Below are positions 16,591 through 23,837 of a stretch of DNA of 64,000 bases, one piece after another. The DNA is taken from positions 49,688 to 113,687 of the forward strand of contig NZ_VIKW01000081.1 of the NCBI RefSeq assembly GCF_009711975.1, in the 5' to 3' direction. The stretch comes from Anabaena sp. UHCC 0204 (GTDB lineage: Bacteria > Cyanobacteriota > Cyanobacteriia > Cyanobacteriales > Nostocaceae). Positions within the stretch are counted from its first letter, which is position 1, and every line of letters starts with the position of its first letter. Both the position numbers and the translations under genes were made by a program. The notes under the pieces were generated by a model. That model searched no databases. It was not told the origin of the DNA and saw nothing but the letters and a program-made list of their open reading frames with translations.

Positions 16591-17058
16591 ATGGAACAGG
16601 AGTTATTAATTCGTAGGGGTGAATTGCAGGATTTAGATATTTTAGTTGAGTTTAATCAAGCTTTAATATATGAAACAGAAAAGAAACAACTCCCCGTCAA
16701 TGTTATAACTGGGGGTGTAGAAACATTATTAAAAACGCCGAGTTTGGGATTTTATTTATTAGCTGAAAAGAATCATCAGGTTGTTGGTTCATTAATGATC
16801 ACCACGGAATGGAGCGACTGGCGTAATGGTTTATATTGGTGGATACAAAGTGTATATGTTCACCAAGATTTTCGTCGGCAAGGAATTTTTAGAACCCTTT
16901 ATAAATTTGTGAAACAACAGGCAGAAAATCCAGGAAATGGGCTGAAAGTCTGCGGATTTAGACTTTATGTTGAGCGTGAAAATACAGTCGCTCAAAAGAC
17001 TTATCAAGCTCTAGGAATGAAGGAAAGCTATTATCATATTTATGAAGAATTAAAGTAA
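16591..17058 (+). CDS. GNAT-family N-acetyltransferase
   Basis: A 155-residue GNAT protein. The acetyl-CoA site is FRRQGIFRTLYKFV (about 97-110, the R-x-x-G-x motif A), preceded by WWIQSVYVHQDF. It starts 108 bases after the amidinotransferase in the same direction, with AGGA about ten bases before the ATG. Acetylation and so protection of the cluster product is possible, but the family is too broad for a substrate call and it may be unrelated. Confidence 0.8.
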   Translation: MEQELLIRRGELQDLDILVEFNQALIYETEKKQLPVNVITGGVETLLKTPSLGFYLLAEKNHQVVGSLMITTEWSDWRNGLYWWIQSVYVHQDFRRQGIFRTLYKFVKQQAENPGNGLKVCGFRLYVERENTVAQKTYQALGMKESYYHIYEELK

Positions 17059-17076
17059 AGATTAAAGAAAGATTAA

Positions 17077-17109
17077 AGATCCCCGACTTCTTAGAGAAAT
17101 CGGGGATCT
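17077..17109. terminator. Bidirectional terminator between two GNAT genes
   Basis: Arms AGATCCCCGA and TCGGGGATCT (with flanking pairs) form a strong stem between convergent genes. The same CCCGA-TTTCT-type hairpin appears at 47494-47516, so it also belongs to a dispersed family. Confidence 0.75.
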
Positions 17110-17121
17110 GATTGATTATTA

Positions 17122-17613
17122 TCAATTATTTGCCAACTTAATTAAATTCTCTTGATTAAGACGACAAATACGCCAATCTTCTATCATCTCTGCTCCCATG
17201 CGATAATAAAATTCTTGGGCTGATACATTCCAATCTAAAACATTCCATTCTAAACGTCCACAATCCCTTTCTACAGCTATTTGAGCTACCTTAATTAAAA
17301 GTGCTTTGCCAATACCTTGCTGACGATATTCTGGGATAATATAGATATCTTCTAAATAAATTCCAGGCTTGGTCAAATAGCTAGAATAATTATGGAAGAA
17401 CATGGCAAAACCTACTGCCTGTCCACCAATTTCTGCTAATATTGCCTCTATATATTTTGGTGAGCCAAATAAATGCTGGTGGAGTTTTTCAACGTCGCCA
17501 GTCACAGTATGAGATAATTTTTCGTATTCTGCCAATCCCTGAACCAATTCAAATAATACAGCAGAATCACTAGGTTCAACAGCACGGATAATTAAATTAG
17601 TATTAGCAGTCAT
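17122..17613 (-). CDS. SSAT-like GNAT acetyltransferase (diamine/thialysine type)
   Basis: A 163-residue GNAT protein whose layout matches spermidine/spermine or thialysine acetyltransferases: LAEYEKLSH (about 28-36), IYLEDIYIIPEYRQQGIGKALL (about 85-106) with the acetyl-CoA motif QQGIGKA, and WNVLDWNVSAQEFYYRMGA near the end. Relatives acetylate polyamines or side-chain amines of lysine analogues such as thialysine. Because the adjacent cluster is predicted to act on lysine, this could detoxify a lysine analogue. However, genes of this kind are common in cyanobacteria and often unlinked to such clusters. Confidence 0.85.
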   Translation of the reverse strand: MTANTNLIIRAVEPSDSAVLFELVQGLAEYEKLSHTVTGDVEKLHQHLFGSPKYIEAILAEIGGQAVGFAMFFHNYSSYLTKPGIYLEDIYIIPEYRQQGIGKALLIKVAQIAVERDCGRLEWNVLDWNVSAQEFYYRMGAEMIEDWRICRLNQENLIKLANN

Positions 17614-17634
17614 CAGTTATTAATCTATAGTCCA

Positions 17635-17720
17635 CAGTCCATAGTTTATACCGCAGTGGATGATTTTTTTCAAAACTAACAACTGACAACTGACAACTGA
17701 CAACTAACAACTGACTAATG
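17635..17720. repeat. STRR tract upstream of the SSAT-like gene
   Basis: Tandem CTGACAA / CTAACAA heptamers occupy about 17676-17719, between the SSAT-like gene and the end of the sigma factor gene. TACCGCAGTGGATG at 17650 is a short member of the TACCGCAGTG repeat family. Confidence 0.8.
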
Positions 17721-17722
17721 AC

Positions 17723-18892
17723 TTATACCAACCATCCTTTTAAACGCTTGGCTATGTGAGGACGGCGTAACTTCCGCATAGCTTTACTTTGGATTTGGCG
17801 GACTCGTTCGCGGGAAAGGTTAAACATATTCCCCACTTCTTCTAGGGTGCAGGGTTCGCTGCTGGTGAGTCCATAGCGGAGGGAAATGACATCTTTTTCC
17901 CGTGGGGTGAGTACGTCTCCTAAGACTTCCCAAATCTCCTGACGCATCATGTTTTCGTTCATTTTTGCTTCTGGAGACTGATTATCTTCATCTTCTAGCA
18001 AGTCCATTAACTCTGTGTCTTCTTCTTTACCGACACGGTGGTTCAGGGAAAGGGCTTGACGGCGTAGTTGTTGAAGTTGACGGAGTTGGTGAACTGTAAT
18101 TTCCAAAGCTTCGGCCATTTCGGCTTCAGAGGGGTTACGAGAAAGTTTTTGTTTGAGTTCCCGTTGGGCTTTTTTTAGTTTATTAAGTTTTTCAACAATA
18201 TGGATTGGTAAGCGAATAGTTCGGGCATCATTAGCGATCGCTCTTGTAATTGCTTGTCTAATCCACCAATAAGCATAAGTAGAAAATTTATATCCTTTGT
18301 CAGGATCAAATTTTTCCGAAGCGCGGTTTAAACCCATTGCTCCTTCCTGAATCAAATCTAGAAAAGGTACGCCACGATTTAGATACCGTTTAGCAATAGA
18401 TACGACTAATCTCAAGTTGGAGCGAATCATTTTCCGTTTAGCGACTCTACCCTGATATAAGCGGCTTTCTAGTTGTTTTTCCGTCATTTCTAACCGGGAA
18501 GCTACTTGATTTTTACTAGGGTGTGTTCCTAGCTCTAATTCCAAGGCTGCTTGTAATTCTTTGACTTCTTCTAAAAATCTCACCCGTCGCGCTAATTCTA
18601 CTTCTTCATCAGGTTTGAGTAGGGGATAACGCGCCATTTCTTTGAAAAATGCGCCTACAGCATCATCATGTTCCGTCTTATTATATCCCGAAGGACGGGC
18701 TGCGCCCATTTCATCGCCATTGCGTTCTTCTGATTCCAAGTTTTCGACAATTGCAGTATCTTCATATACTACTTGATCTAGGCTCTCAAGCGATGGTTCT
18801 TCATGATCAGTAATATTCTCTAGTATTTCCATTGCTCCCAATTCAGCAATATTCATAGTTTCCTTTAGGGACGGTTGCTTTGTTTGGTACAT
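17723..18892 (-). CDS. RpoD/SigA-family RNA polymerase sigma factor, group 2 type
   Basis: A 389-residue sigma-70 factor. It has region 1.2 (AVGAFFKEMARYPLLKPDEE, about 81-100), region 2 (LRLVVSIAKRYLNRGVPFLDLIQEG, GYKFSTYAYWWIRQAI), region 3 (IRLPIHIVEKLNKL) and region 4 (PREKDVISLRYGL, then the helix-turn-helix LEEVGNMFNLSRERVRQIQSKAMRKLR). The N-terminus lacks the acidic/lysine-rich stretch of the principal SigA, so it is more likely one of the non-essential group 2 factors that respond to nutrient or redox state. I cannot assign the letter. Confidence 0.9.
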   Translation of the reverse strand: MYQTKQPSLKETMNIAELGAMEILENITDHEEPSLESLDQVVYEDTAIVENLESEERNGDEMGAARPSGYNKTEHDDAVGAFFKEMARYPLLKPDEEVELARRVRFLEEVKELQAALELELGTHPSKNQVASRLEMTEKQLESRLYQGRVAKRKMIRSNLRLVVSIAKRYLNRGVPFLDLIQEGAMGLNRASEKFDPDKGYKFSTYAYWWIRQAITRAIANDARTIRLPIHIVEKLNKLKKAQRELKQKLSRNPSEAEMAEALEITVHQLRQLQQLRRQALSLNHRVGKEEDTELMDLLEDEDNQSPEAKMNENMMRQEIWEVLGDVLTPREKDVISLRYGLTSSEPCTLEEVGNMFNLSRERVRQIQSKAMRKLRRPHIAKRLKGWLV

Positions 18893-19678
18893 AATTTAAT
18901 GACAACAGCCTGTTTCAGGCTTGGTAGTTTTCCCTTCAGGACAAATACACCCTTATCACTAGCAAAATAATCTCTTTTTGATCATTCCTTTTCGGGAATG
19001 GAAATCAGTATTTGTCCATTATTTTTCGTTCTGGCTAGATACAACCTATAATCATTAATGGTTTTAGCACCCACAAAAAACTATCTTTTTCAGAATACCA
19101 ATAGACATCAATACTTGTCGGTTAAGGGGGAAAAAGGCAGGAGAATAGGAAAATAAAAAACTTTTCCCCTTTATTTTTCAATTTTTACCCGAACTAACTT
19201 AACTAATTATCAGGTCTTAACTGATTAGTATTGCAATAGACATATTCTTCATCAAAGAACAGAACAAAAAATAGGGAATAGATAACTAGGAACAGTTTTT
19301 CTACTTTTCTTTTCCCTATCCGCCAGTCAAGATACCCCCACGAATATCAGCGATATATTTCCGGTGGAGTCTAAATAAACCCTGCGGTTACTTCCTCTTC
19401 CTTCTTTATTCTTTTCTTAATTATCAAATATGTCAAATCCCCCCATACCAACTTTAACAAATATAAAAAAGTAGAGAAAGCACTCTATAGATCCATCCTA
19501 AATGATTTGTGAGTAAATCTGTTGTTTGTTGCCTATTGTCTGTTCATCGCCTCCCTAAAGCCACGCTATCTGTCACAAATACAAGAAAAATCCTATATAT
19601 TAAATTTTTGTGTATTTTTTGCAAAGTTTCTATGTTTCTCCAGTTTAGATGATGGAAGTTATTGAATAAATCATCATT

Positions 19679-19894
19679 TTGGTACTAAAGTTATTTATCT
19701 CTACGAAAATTTACTCAATGATTCAAATTACGAAAATGGTAACTTACAATCCGGATAATATTTATCGTCTCAAAGCATCTCATATTGCCAAAGTATTTAA
19801 TATCTATCAATGGGTGGAAAAGCTTTGTGTTCTATTTCATAGATCAAACTCTGAATTGATTAATAACATAATTTCCGGGAACAGGAAACAGTAG
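19679..19894 (+). CDS. Doubtful small open frame
   Basis: 71 codons of lysine/isoleucine-rich sequence (from MVLKLFISTK to ISGNRKQ) starting with a non-ATG codon. It has no recognised motif or ribosome site; an internal ATG at 19718 or 19738 is equally likely. The only support is its position about 80 bases before a terminator-like hairpin. It may be non-coding. Confidence 0.2.
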   Translation: MVLKLFISTKIYSMIQITKMVTYNPDNIYRLKASHIAKVFNIYQWVEKLCVLFHRSNSELINNIISGNRKQ

Positions 19895-19973
19895 GAAAAA
19901 TCTCTGTAATTAAGGGCTGCTGAATACTTACTAATACACAAGGAGATAAGTCCATAAAATATTAAAAATTCTA

Positions 19974-20012
19974 AAAACCCCTATTTAATCTGATTTTTGG
20001 GGTTTAATTTTT
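19974..20012 (+). terminator. Possible intrinsic terminator
   Basis: Arms AAAACCCC and GGGGTTT enclose about 15 bases and are followed by AATTTTTAATTTTT. The upstream transcript is not known: either the doubtful 71-codon frame or an unannotated RNA. Confidence 0.5.
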
Positions 20013-20216
20013 AATTTTTAAATTATTTATTACCTGGATGCTAGGAGATAATTTGTTTAGTAGATTACATAAATTAAAGATTATCAAGTATTATGGGTAA
20101 TTGAAGTATTGTAAAATACTATTTACATCAGGTTAAACCAAAGGATAGAGTTAAGTAAGCTTGGATAATATTAATCAAGTATGTGAGCAAATTATTTGTT
20201 TATAAATCGGGAAGTT

Positions 20217-22685
20217 ATGTATAGTAAGAGTGCTAATTTATCTGTTATAGCCGTAGCTGAACCAGGGGGATCATATCAGCCCCAAACTAAGTTATCTCAA
20301 TGGATTGAAGTGCTGGTAGACTGTCCAGGATGTTCAGACTTATTTACGTATAAAATACCAGAACAGTTATCAATTAAACCAGGAGATATTTTAAGTGTTC
20401 CTTTCGGTGCGACACAGGTAGGAGCGATCGCTATTCGCTTATTAACTCAACCAGATATAGATATTCCCTTAGAGAAAATTCGGGAAGTAGAAGATGTCGT
20501 CAGTGAGGGGTTTTTTCCTCCTGGTTATTGGAATTTACTTAATCGTGTTGCGTCTTATTACTATACACCTCTAATACAAGTTATTCGCGTCGCTTTACCA
20601 CCAGGCTTATTAGGGCGATCGCAACGTCGTCTACGCTTAACTCCCTTGGGAAGAAAAAATCTCTCGATTTACATCAGCCCTACAGCCCAGCAAGTAATCG
20701 CTCTGTTAGAAAAAACCCCTACAGCAGACTATAGTTATCACTACATTCAACAAAAAGTTAAAGCCGCATATCGGGGAATACGGGAATTAATCAGATTAGG
20801 ATTAGCAGAAAACTATTTAGAACCGCCAAGACTCACCCAACCTAAATTACAAAAAGCTGTCACCCTCCTGGATAATCCCAATGAAGATTTAACAACCCGT
20901 CAAAAAGAAATTGTCGAAGTTCTACGCCGACAAGGCGGAGAAATGTGGCAAAGTGAATTATTGCAACTTTGCAGTACCAGCACTTCTACCCTCAAAGCCT
21001 TAGTAGATAAAAGTTATATAGTCATTGAAGACAGGGAAATATTACGCAGAGAACAAGGACCAGTCATGGCTGGGGATCAGGATAAATCCTTGACACCAGC
21101 CCAAAATAACGCCTTAGAAACTATTAATTCCTTAACTGGATTTGCTCAAGTATTGTTACATGGAATCACAGGTTCAGGGAAAACAGAAGTATACTTGCAA
21201 GCGATCGCTCCCTTAGTAGCCCAAGGAAAATCCGCCCTCGTCTTAGTTCCCGAAATCGGACTTACACCTCAACTCACAGATAGATTCCGCGCTAGATTTG
21301 GTCAGAAAGTCCACGTTTATCACAGCGCCCTCTCCGACGGTGAACGTTACGACACTTGGCGACAAATGCTCACAGGAGAACCACAAATCATCATTGGGAC
21401 CCGCAGCGCCATTTTCGCTCCTTTACCCAACTTAGGCTTAATTATCCTCGACGAAGAACACGACAGCAGCTTTAAACAAGATTCCCCCATTCCCACTTAT
21501 CACGCCCGTACCGTCGCTCAATGGCGAGCCGAATTAGAACATTGTCCCCTCATTTTAGGTTCAGCAACTCCCTCTTTAGAGAGTTGGGTGAGTGGAAATC
21601 AACTATATTTATCATTACCAGAACGGATTAACTCGCGGCCATTACCCCCTGTGGAAATAGTGGATATGCGTCAAGAGTTAAAAGAGGGGAATCGGTCTAT
21701 TTTTAGTAGAAAGCTGCAAAATGCACTGCAACAATTAGAAGAAAGACAACAACAGGGAATATTATTTATCCACCGCCGTGGACATAGTACATTTGTTTCT
21801 TGTCGCAGTTGTGGTTATGTGTTGGAATGTCCCCACTGTGATGTATCCCTCGCGTATCATCACGTGGAAGCGGGAGCGCCGGAATTATTACGCTGTCATT
21901 ATTGTAATTATGGGCGATCGCATCCTCCCCATTGTCCCGAATGCAGTTCCCCTTATTTAAAGTTTTTCGGAAGTGGTACTCAACGGGTAGCGCAAGAATT
22001 AACTAAACAATTTCCCAATTTGAAAATAATTCGCTTTGATAGCGATACCACCCGCACCAAAGGTTCACACCGGAAACTTCTCACCCAATTTGCTAACGGT
22101 GAAGCCCATTTATTAGTGGGAACACAAATGTTAACGAAGGGGTTAGATTTACCTCAAGTTACTCTGGTGGGTGTAGTCGCTGCGGATGGATTACTGCACT
22201 TATCTGATTATCGCGCCAATGAACGCACATTTCAAACCCTCACCCAAGTTGCAGGAAGAGCAGGAAGAGGGGAAGATCCTGGTAGGGTAATTGTCCAAAC
22301 CTATACCCCAGAACATCCTGTGATTGAAGCCGTACAAAAGCATGATTATCAATCTTTTTCTGATGCAGAGTTAACAGAAAGACAAACCCTGAATTATCCT
22401 CCTTATGGGAGATTAATTTTATTGCGGTTAAGTAGTTTAGATCCCATTCAAGTCCAAAACACAGCCCAAATCATTGCCACCTTTTTAAGCGGTAAAGAAG
22501 GATTTGAGATATTAGGACCCGCACCAGCTAGTATATTACGAGTAGCTAACCGTTATCGGTGGCAAATATTACTTAAATTTGCGCCTGACGCATTACCAAA
22601 TTTACCAGATTGGCCAGAAGTGCGATCGCTTGCTCCCGCTTCTGTCAGTTTAACAATTGACGTAGATCCGATTAATATTATGTAA
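20217..22685 (+). CDS. priA: Primosomal protein N' (replication restart helicase PriA)
   Basis: About 822 residues from the ATG at 20217 (the open frame reaches 20196). It has the N-terminal 3'-end-binding domain (WIEVLVDCPGCSDLFTYKIPEQL), a winged-helix part, Walker A GITGSGKTEVYL, the DEEH box (ILDEEHDSSFKQD), the zinc-binding cysteines (CRSCGYVLECPHCD ... CHYCNYG ... CPEC) and helicase motifs V and VI (VGTQMLTKGLD, QVAGRAGRG). All PriA elements are intact. It reloads the replicative helicase at stalled forks. Confidence 0.96.
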   Translation: MYSKSANLSVIAVAEPGGSYQPQTKLSQWIEVLVDCPGCSDLFTYKIPEQLSIKPGDILSVPFGATQVGAIAIRLLTQPDIDIPLEKIREVEDVVSEGFFPPGYWNLLNRVASYYYTPLIQVIRVALPPGLLGRSQRRLRLTPLGRKNLSIYISPTAQQVIALLEKTPTADYSYHYIQQKVKAAYRGIRELIRLGLAENYLEPPRLTQPKLQKAVTLLDNPNEDLTTRQKEIVEVLRRQGGEMWQSELLQLCSTSTSTLKALVDKSYIVIEDREILRREQGPVMAGDQDKSLTPAQNNALETINSLTGFAQVLLHGITGSGKTEVYLQAIAPLVAQGKSALVLVPEIGLTPQLTDRFRARFGQKVHVYHSALSDGERYDTWRQMLTGEPQIIIGTRSAIFAPLPNLGLIILDEEHDSSFKQDSPIPTYHARTVAQWRAELEHCPLILGSATPSLESWVSGNQLYLSLPERINSRPLPPVEIVDMRQELKEGNRSIFSRKLQNALQQLEERQQQGILFIHRRGHSTFVSCRSCGYVLECPHCDVSLAYHHVEAGAPELLRCHYCNYGRSHPPHCPECSSPYLKFFGSGTQRVAQELTKQFPNLKIIRFDSDTTRTKGSHRKLLTQFANGEAHLLVGTQMLTKGLDLPQVTLVGVVAADGLLHLSDYRANERTFQTLTQVAGRAGRGEDPGRVIVQTYTPEHPVIEAVQKHDYQSFSDAELTERQTLNYPPYGRLILLRLSSLDPIQVQNTAQIIATFLSGKEGFEILGPAPASILRVANRYRWQILLKFAPDALPNLPDWPEVRSLAPASVSLTIDVDPINIM

Positions 22686-22905
22686 ATTTCTACCTCTTCC
22701 CTCTGCGGTTTGATAAATATTCAAATCCAAAGGAACTGTCACAAGAAATACACCATTTTCCTAGCAAAAGAGCAGTGAAAAAACTTCCATCCTTTTGAAT
22801 AGAACTTAATGCCAATTTGACTATATTATTATTAATATTAGTTGAGATTGCTTCAAAACTAATTTAGCTACAGTCAATGTTTGTTACATAGAAAGATGAC
22901 AAATT

Positions 22906-23139
22906 ATGAACAACAAATTATTTACTAGCGTATCTATTAAAGAACAAGAAAATACTTGTGGTGGTGTTAATACCACTATTCCTAGTATTCCTGGTATTCC
23001 TGGTATTCCTACTATTCCTACTAATCTAACGTCAGCACTAGCATTTCTCAATATTATACCGTTAGATCCTATCGGAAACAACCCCTCGCTACTATTTGCT
23101 CCTCCCTTGGGAATTCCTGGTTTCATTAGTTTTCCTTAG
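22906..23139 (+). CDS. Small secreted-peptide precursor with double-glycine-type leader
   Basis: A 77-residue peptide. The N-terminus MNNKLFTSVSIKEQENTCGG matches the leader style of many short cyanobacterial peptides (LFTSVS..EQE..xGG, the CTB-bacteriocin type), in which cleavage follows the GG pair (residues 19-20). The remaining part is a Pro/Ile/Gly-rich core built on IPGIPGIPTIP-type repeats, later rich in P, L and F. In DNA this is a 9-bp periodic tract at about 22976-23020. No peptidase-transporter or modifying enzyme is adjacent. A strong terminator follows. Confidence 0.65.
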   Translation: MNNKLFTSVSIKEQENTCGGVNTTIPSIPGIPGIPTIPTNLTSALAFLNIIPLDPIGNNPSLLFAPPLGIPGFISFP

Positions 23140-23158
23140 TTAATCAGCAAAAATAAAG

Positions 23159-23188
23159 CCTCTAGAACTAATTCTAGAGGTATTTTAT
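23159..23188 (+). terminator. Intrinsic terminator after the GG-leader peptide gene
   Basis: A perfect 9-bp stem, CCTCTAGAA / TTCTAGAGG, with a 4-base loop, followed by TATTTTAT. It lies 20 bases after the stop codon of the small peptide, which supports that gene being expressed as its own unit. Confidence 0.85.
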
Positions 23189-23346
23189 GGTAATTTTAAA
23201 AGTCAAAATTTATTGGTTTACCATTAAACTTGCAAACAACCTCTTCGGAAACTGTTGACAAGTTTTCAAGTTTCGGTTATTATTTAAGTATAGTGAAAAT
23301 CTGTGCGCCCATATATATAGGGTTTTGTTTTCCCAAAGTTATTTTT

Positions 23347-23371
23347 GTCAGAATCAGGATATCCAGGATGT
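23347..23371 (+). repeat. Dispersed repeat GTCAGAATCAGGATATCCAGGAT (copy 1)
   Basis: This copy lies just downstream of vapC1. Related copies in the same orientation occur at about 28937 (upstream of vapB1, downstream of vapC2) and 29706 (upstream of vapB2). The copies thus bracket each toxin-antitoxin module. Confidence 0.7.
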
Positions 23372-23380
23372 TTTAATTTA

Positions 23381-23773
23381 TCAAAACCAATCCACAATAG
23401 ACAGTCCTGAAACTCTGGAAAATTCATTAACATTGTGAGTAATAAGAGTTGCTTGAAGTGCTATAGCTATTCCAGCAATTAAAACATCTATTGAACCAAT
23501 AGGAGTTCCTTTTTGCTCTAAGTCAGCGCGAATTTTAGCAGCAGCAAAAGCAGCATCTTTATCAAAAGAAACTAAGTTAACCCAGTTTAAAAGTTGCTGA
23601 AGTTGTTGAGTTCGTTTTGCGGGTGAATTTGATTTAGCAATTCCCACTTGTAATTCAAAGAGAACAATTGTCGGAATAATAATTTCCTGAGCAGGTATTT
23701 TAGCAAAGTTTTGAGCAACTTGTCCTTGACCTTTAAAATAATAAATCAGGGTGTTGGTATCCAAAACATACAT
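23381..23773 (-). CDS. vapC: VapC-type PIN-domain toxin, separated from its antitoxin by a transposon
   Basis: A 130-residue PIN-domain RNase. The acidic residues sit in YVLDTNTLIYYF (D5), LFELQVG (E40) and GSIDVLIAG (about D96); the protein is full length with no visible defect. Its ATG (23773) lies only 4 bases from the AGACT target duplication of the Tn3-family element. Removing the element and one duplication rebuilds TCTCTAAATG, so the antitoxin stop codon directly precedes this ATG. The toxin has therefore lost its native promoter and translational coupling and may be silent, or read from the transposon. Confidence 0.88.
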   Translation of the reverse strand: MYVLDTNTLIYYFKGQGQVAQNFAKIPAQEIIIPTIVLFELQVGIAKSNSPAKRTQQLQQLLNWVNLVSFDKDAAFAAAKIRADLEQKGTPIGSIDVLIAGIAIALQATLITHNVNEFSRVSGLSIVDWF

Positions 23774-23777
23774 TTAG

Positions 23778-23782
23778 AGACT
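23778..23782. repeat. 5-bp target-site duplication (left)
   Basis: AGACT directly precedes the transposon end at 23783. The same five bases follow the other end at 28621-28625. Five-base duplications are the rule for Tn3-family transposition. Confidence 0.9.
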
Positions 23783-23837
23783 GGGGTCACCGTGCCAAAA
23801 CGGGAAAATTGTACGCTAAGGCTGAAAGCTTTATCCA

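Larger units (their letters stand above)
18893..20195. other. Long intergenic region (1.3 kb) between sigma factor and priA
   Basis: A long non-coding stretch upstream of both a sigma factor and priA. It contains AT-rich DNA, a small hairpin (ATTCCTTTTCGGGAAT at about 18983) and a terminator-like inverted repeat at about 19974-20005 (AAAACCCC ... GGGGTTT followed by AATTTTTAATTTTT). A 71-codon frame at 19679-19894 is weakly supported and described separately. A multi-start promoter for the sigma factor or an unannotated small RNA ending at the 20005 hairpin is possible. Confidence 0.5.

Noticed and set aside
18893..20195. tRNA or other structural RNA in the long gap
   Set aside because: No T-loop GGTTCRA with matching acceptor stem or other known RNA signature was recognised by eye; a covariance-model scan would be decisive.
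22884..23126. 80-codon frame antisense to the GG-leader peptide
   Set aside because: It reads the complementary Pro/Gly periodicity only because the DNA is repetitive; the + strand frame has the leader and the terminator.
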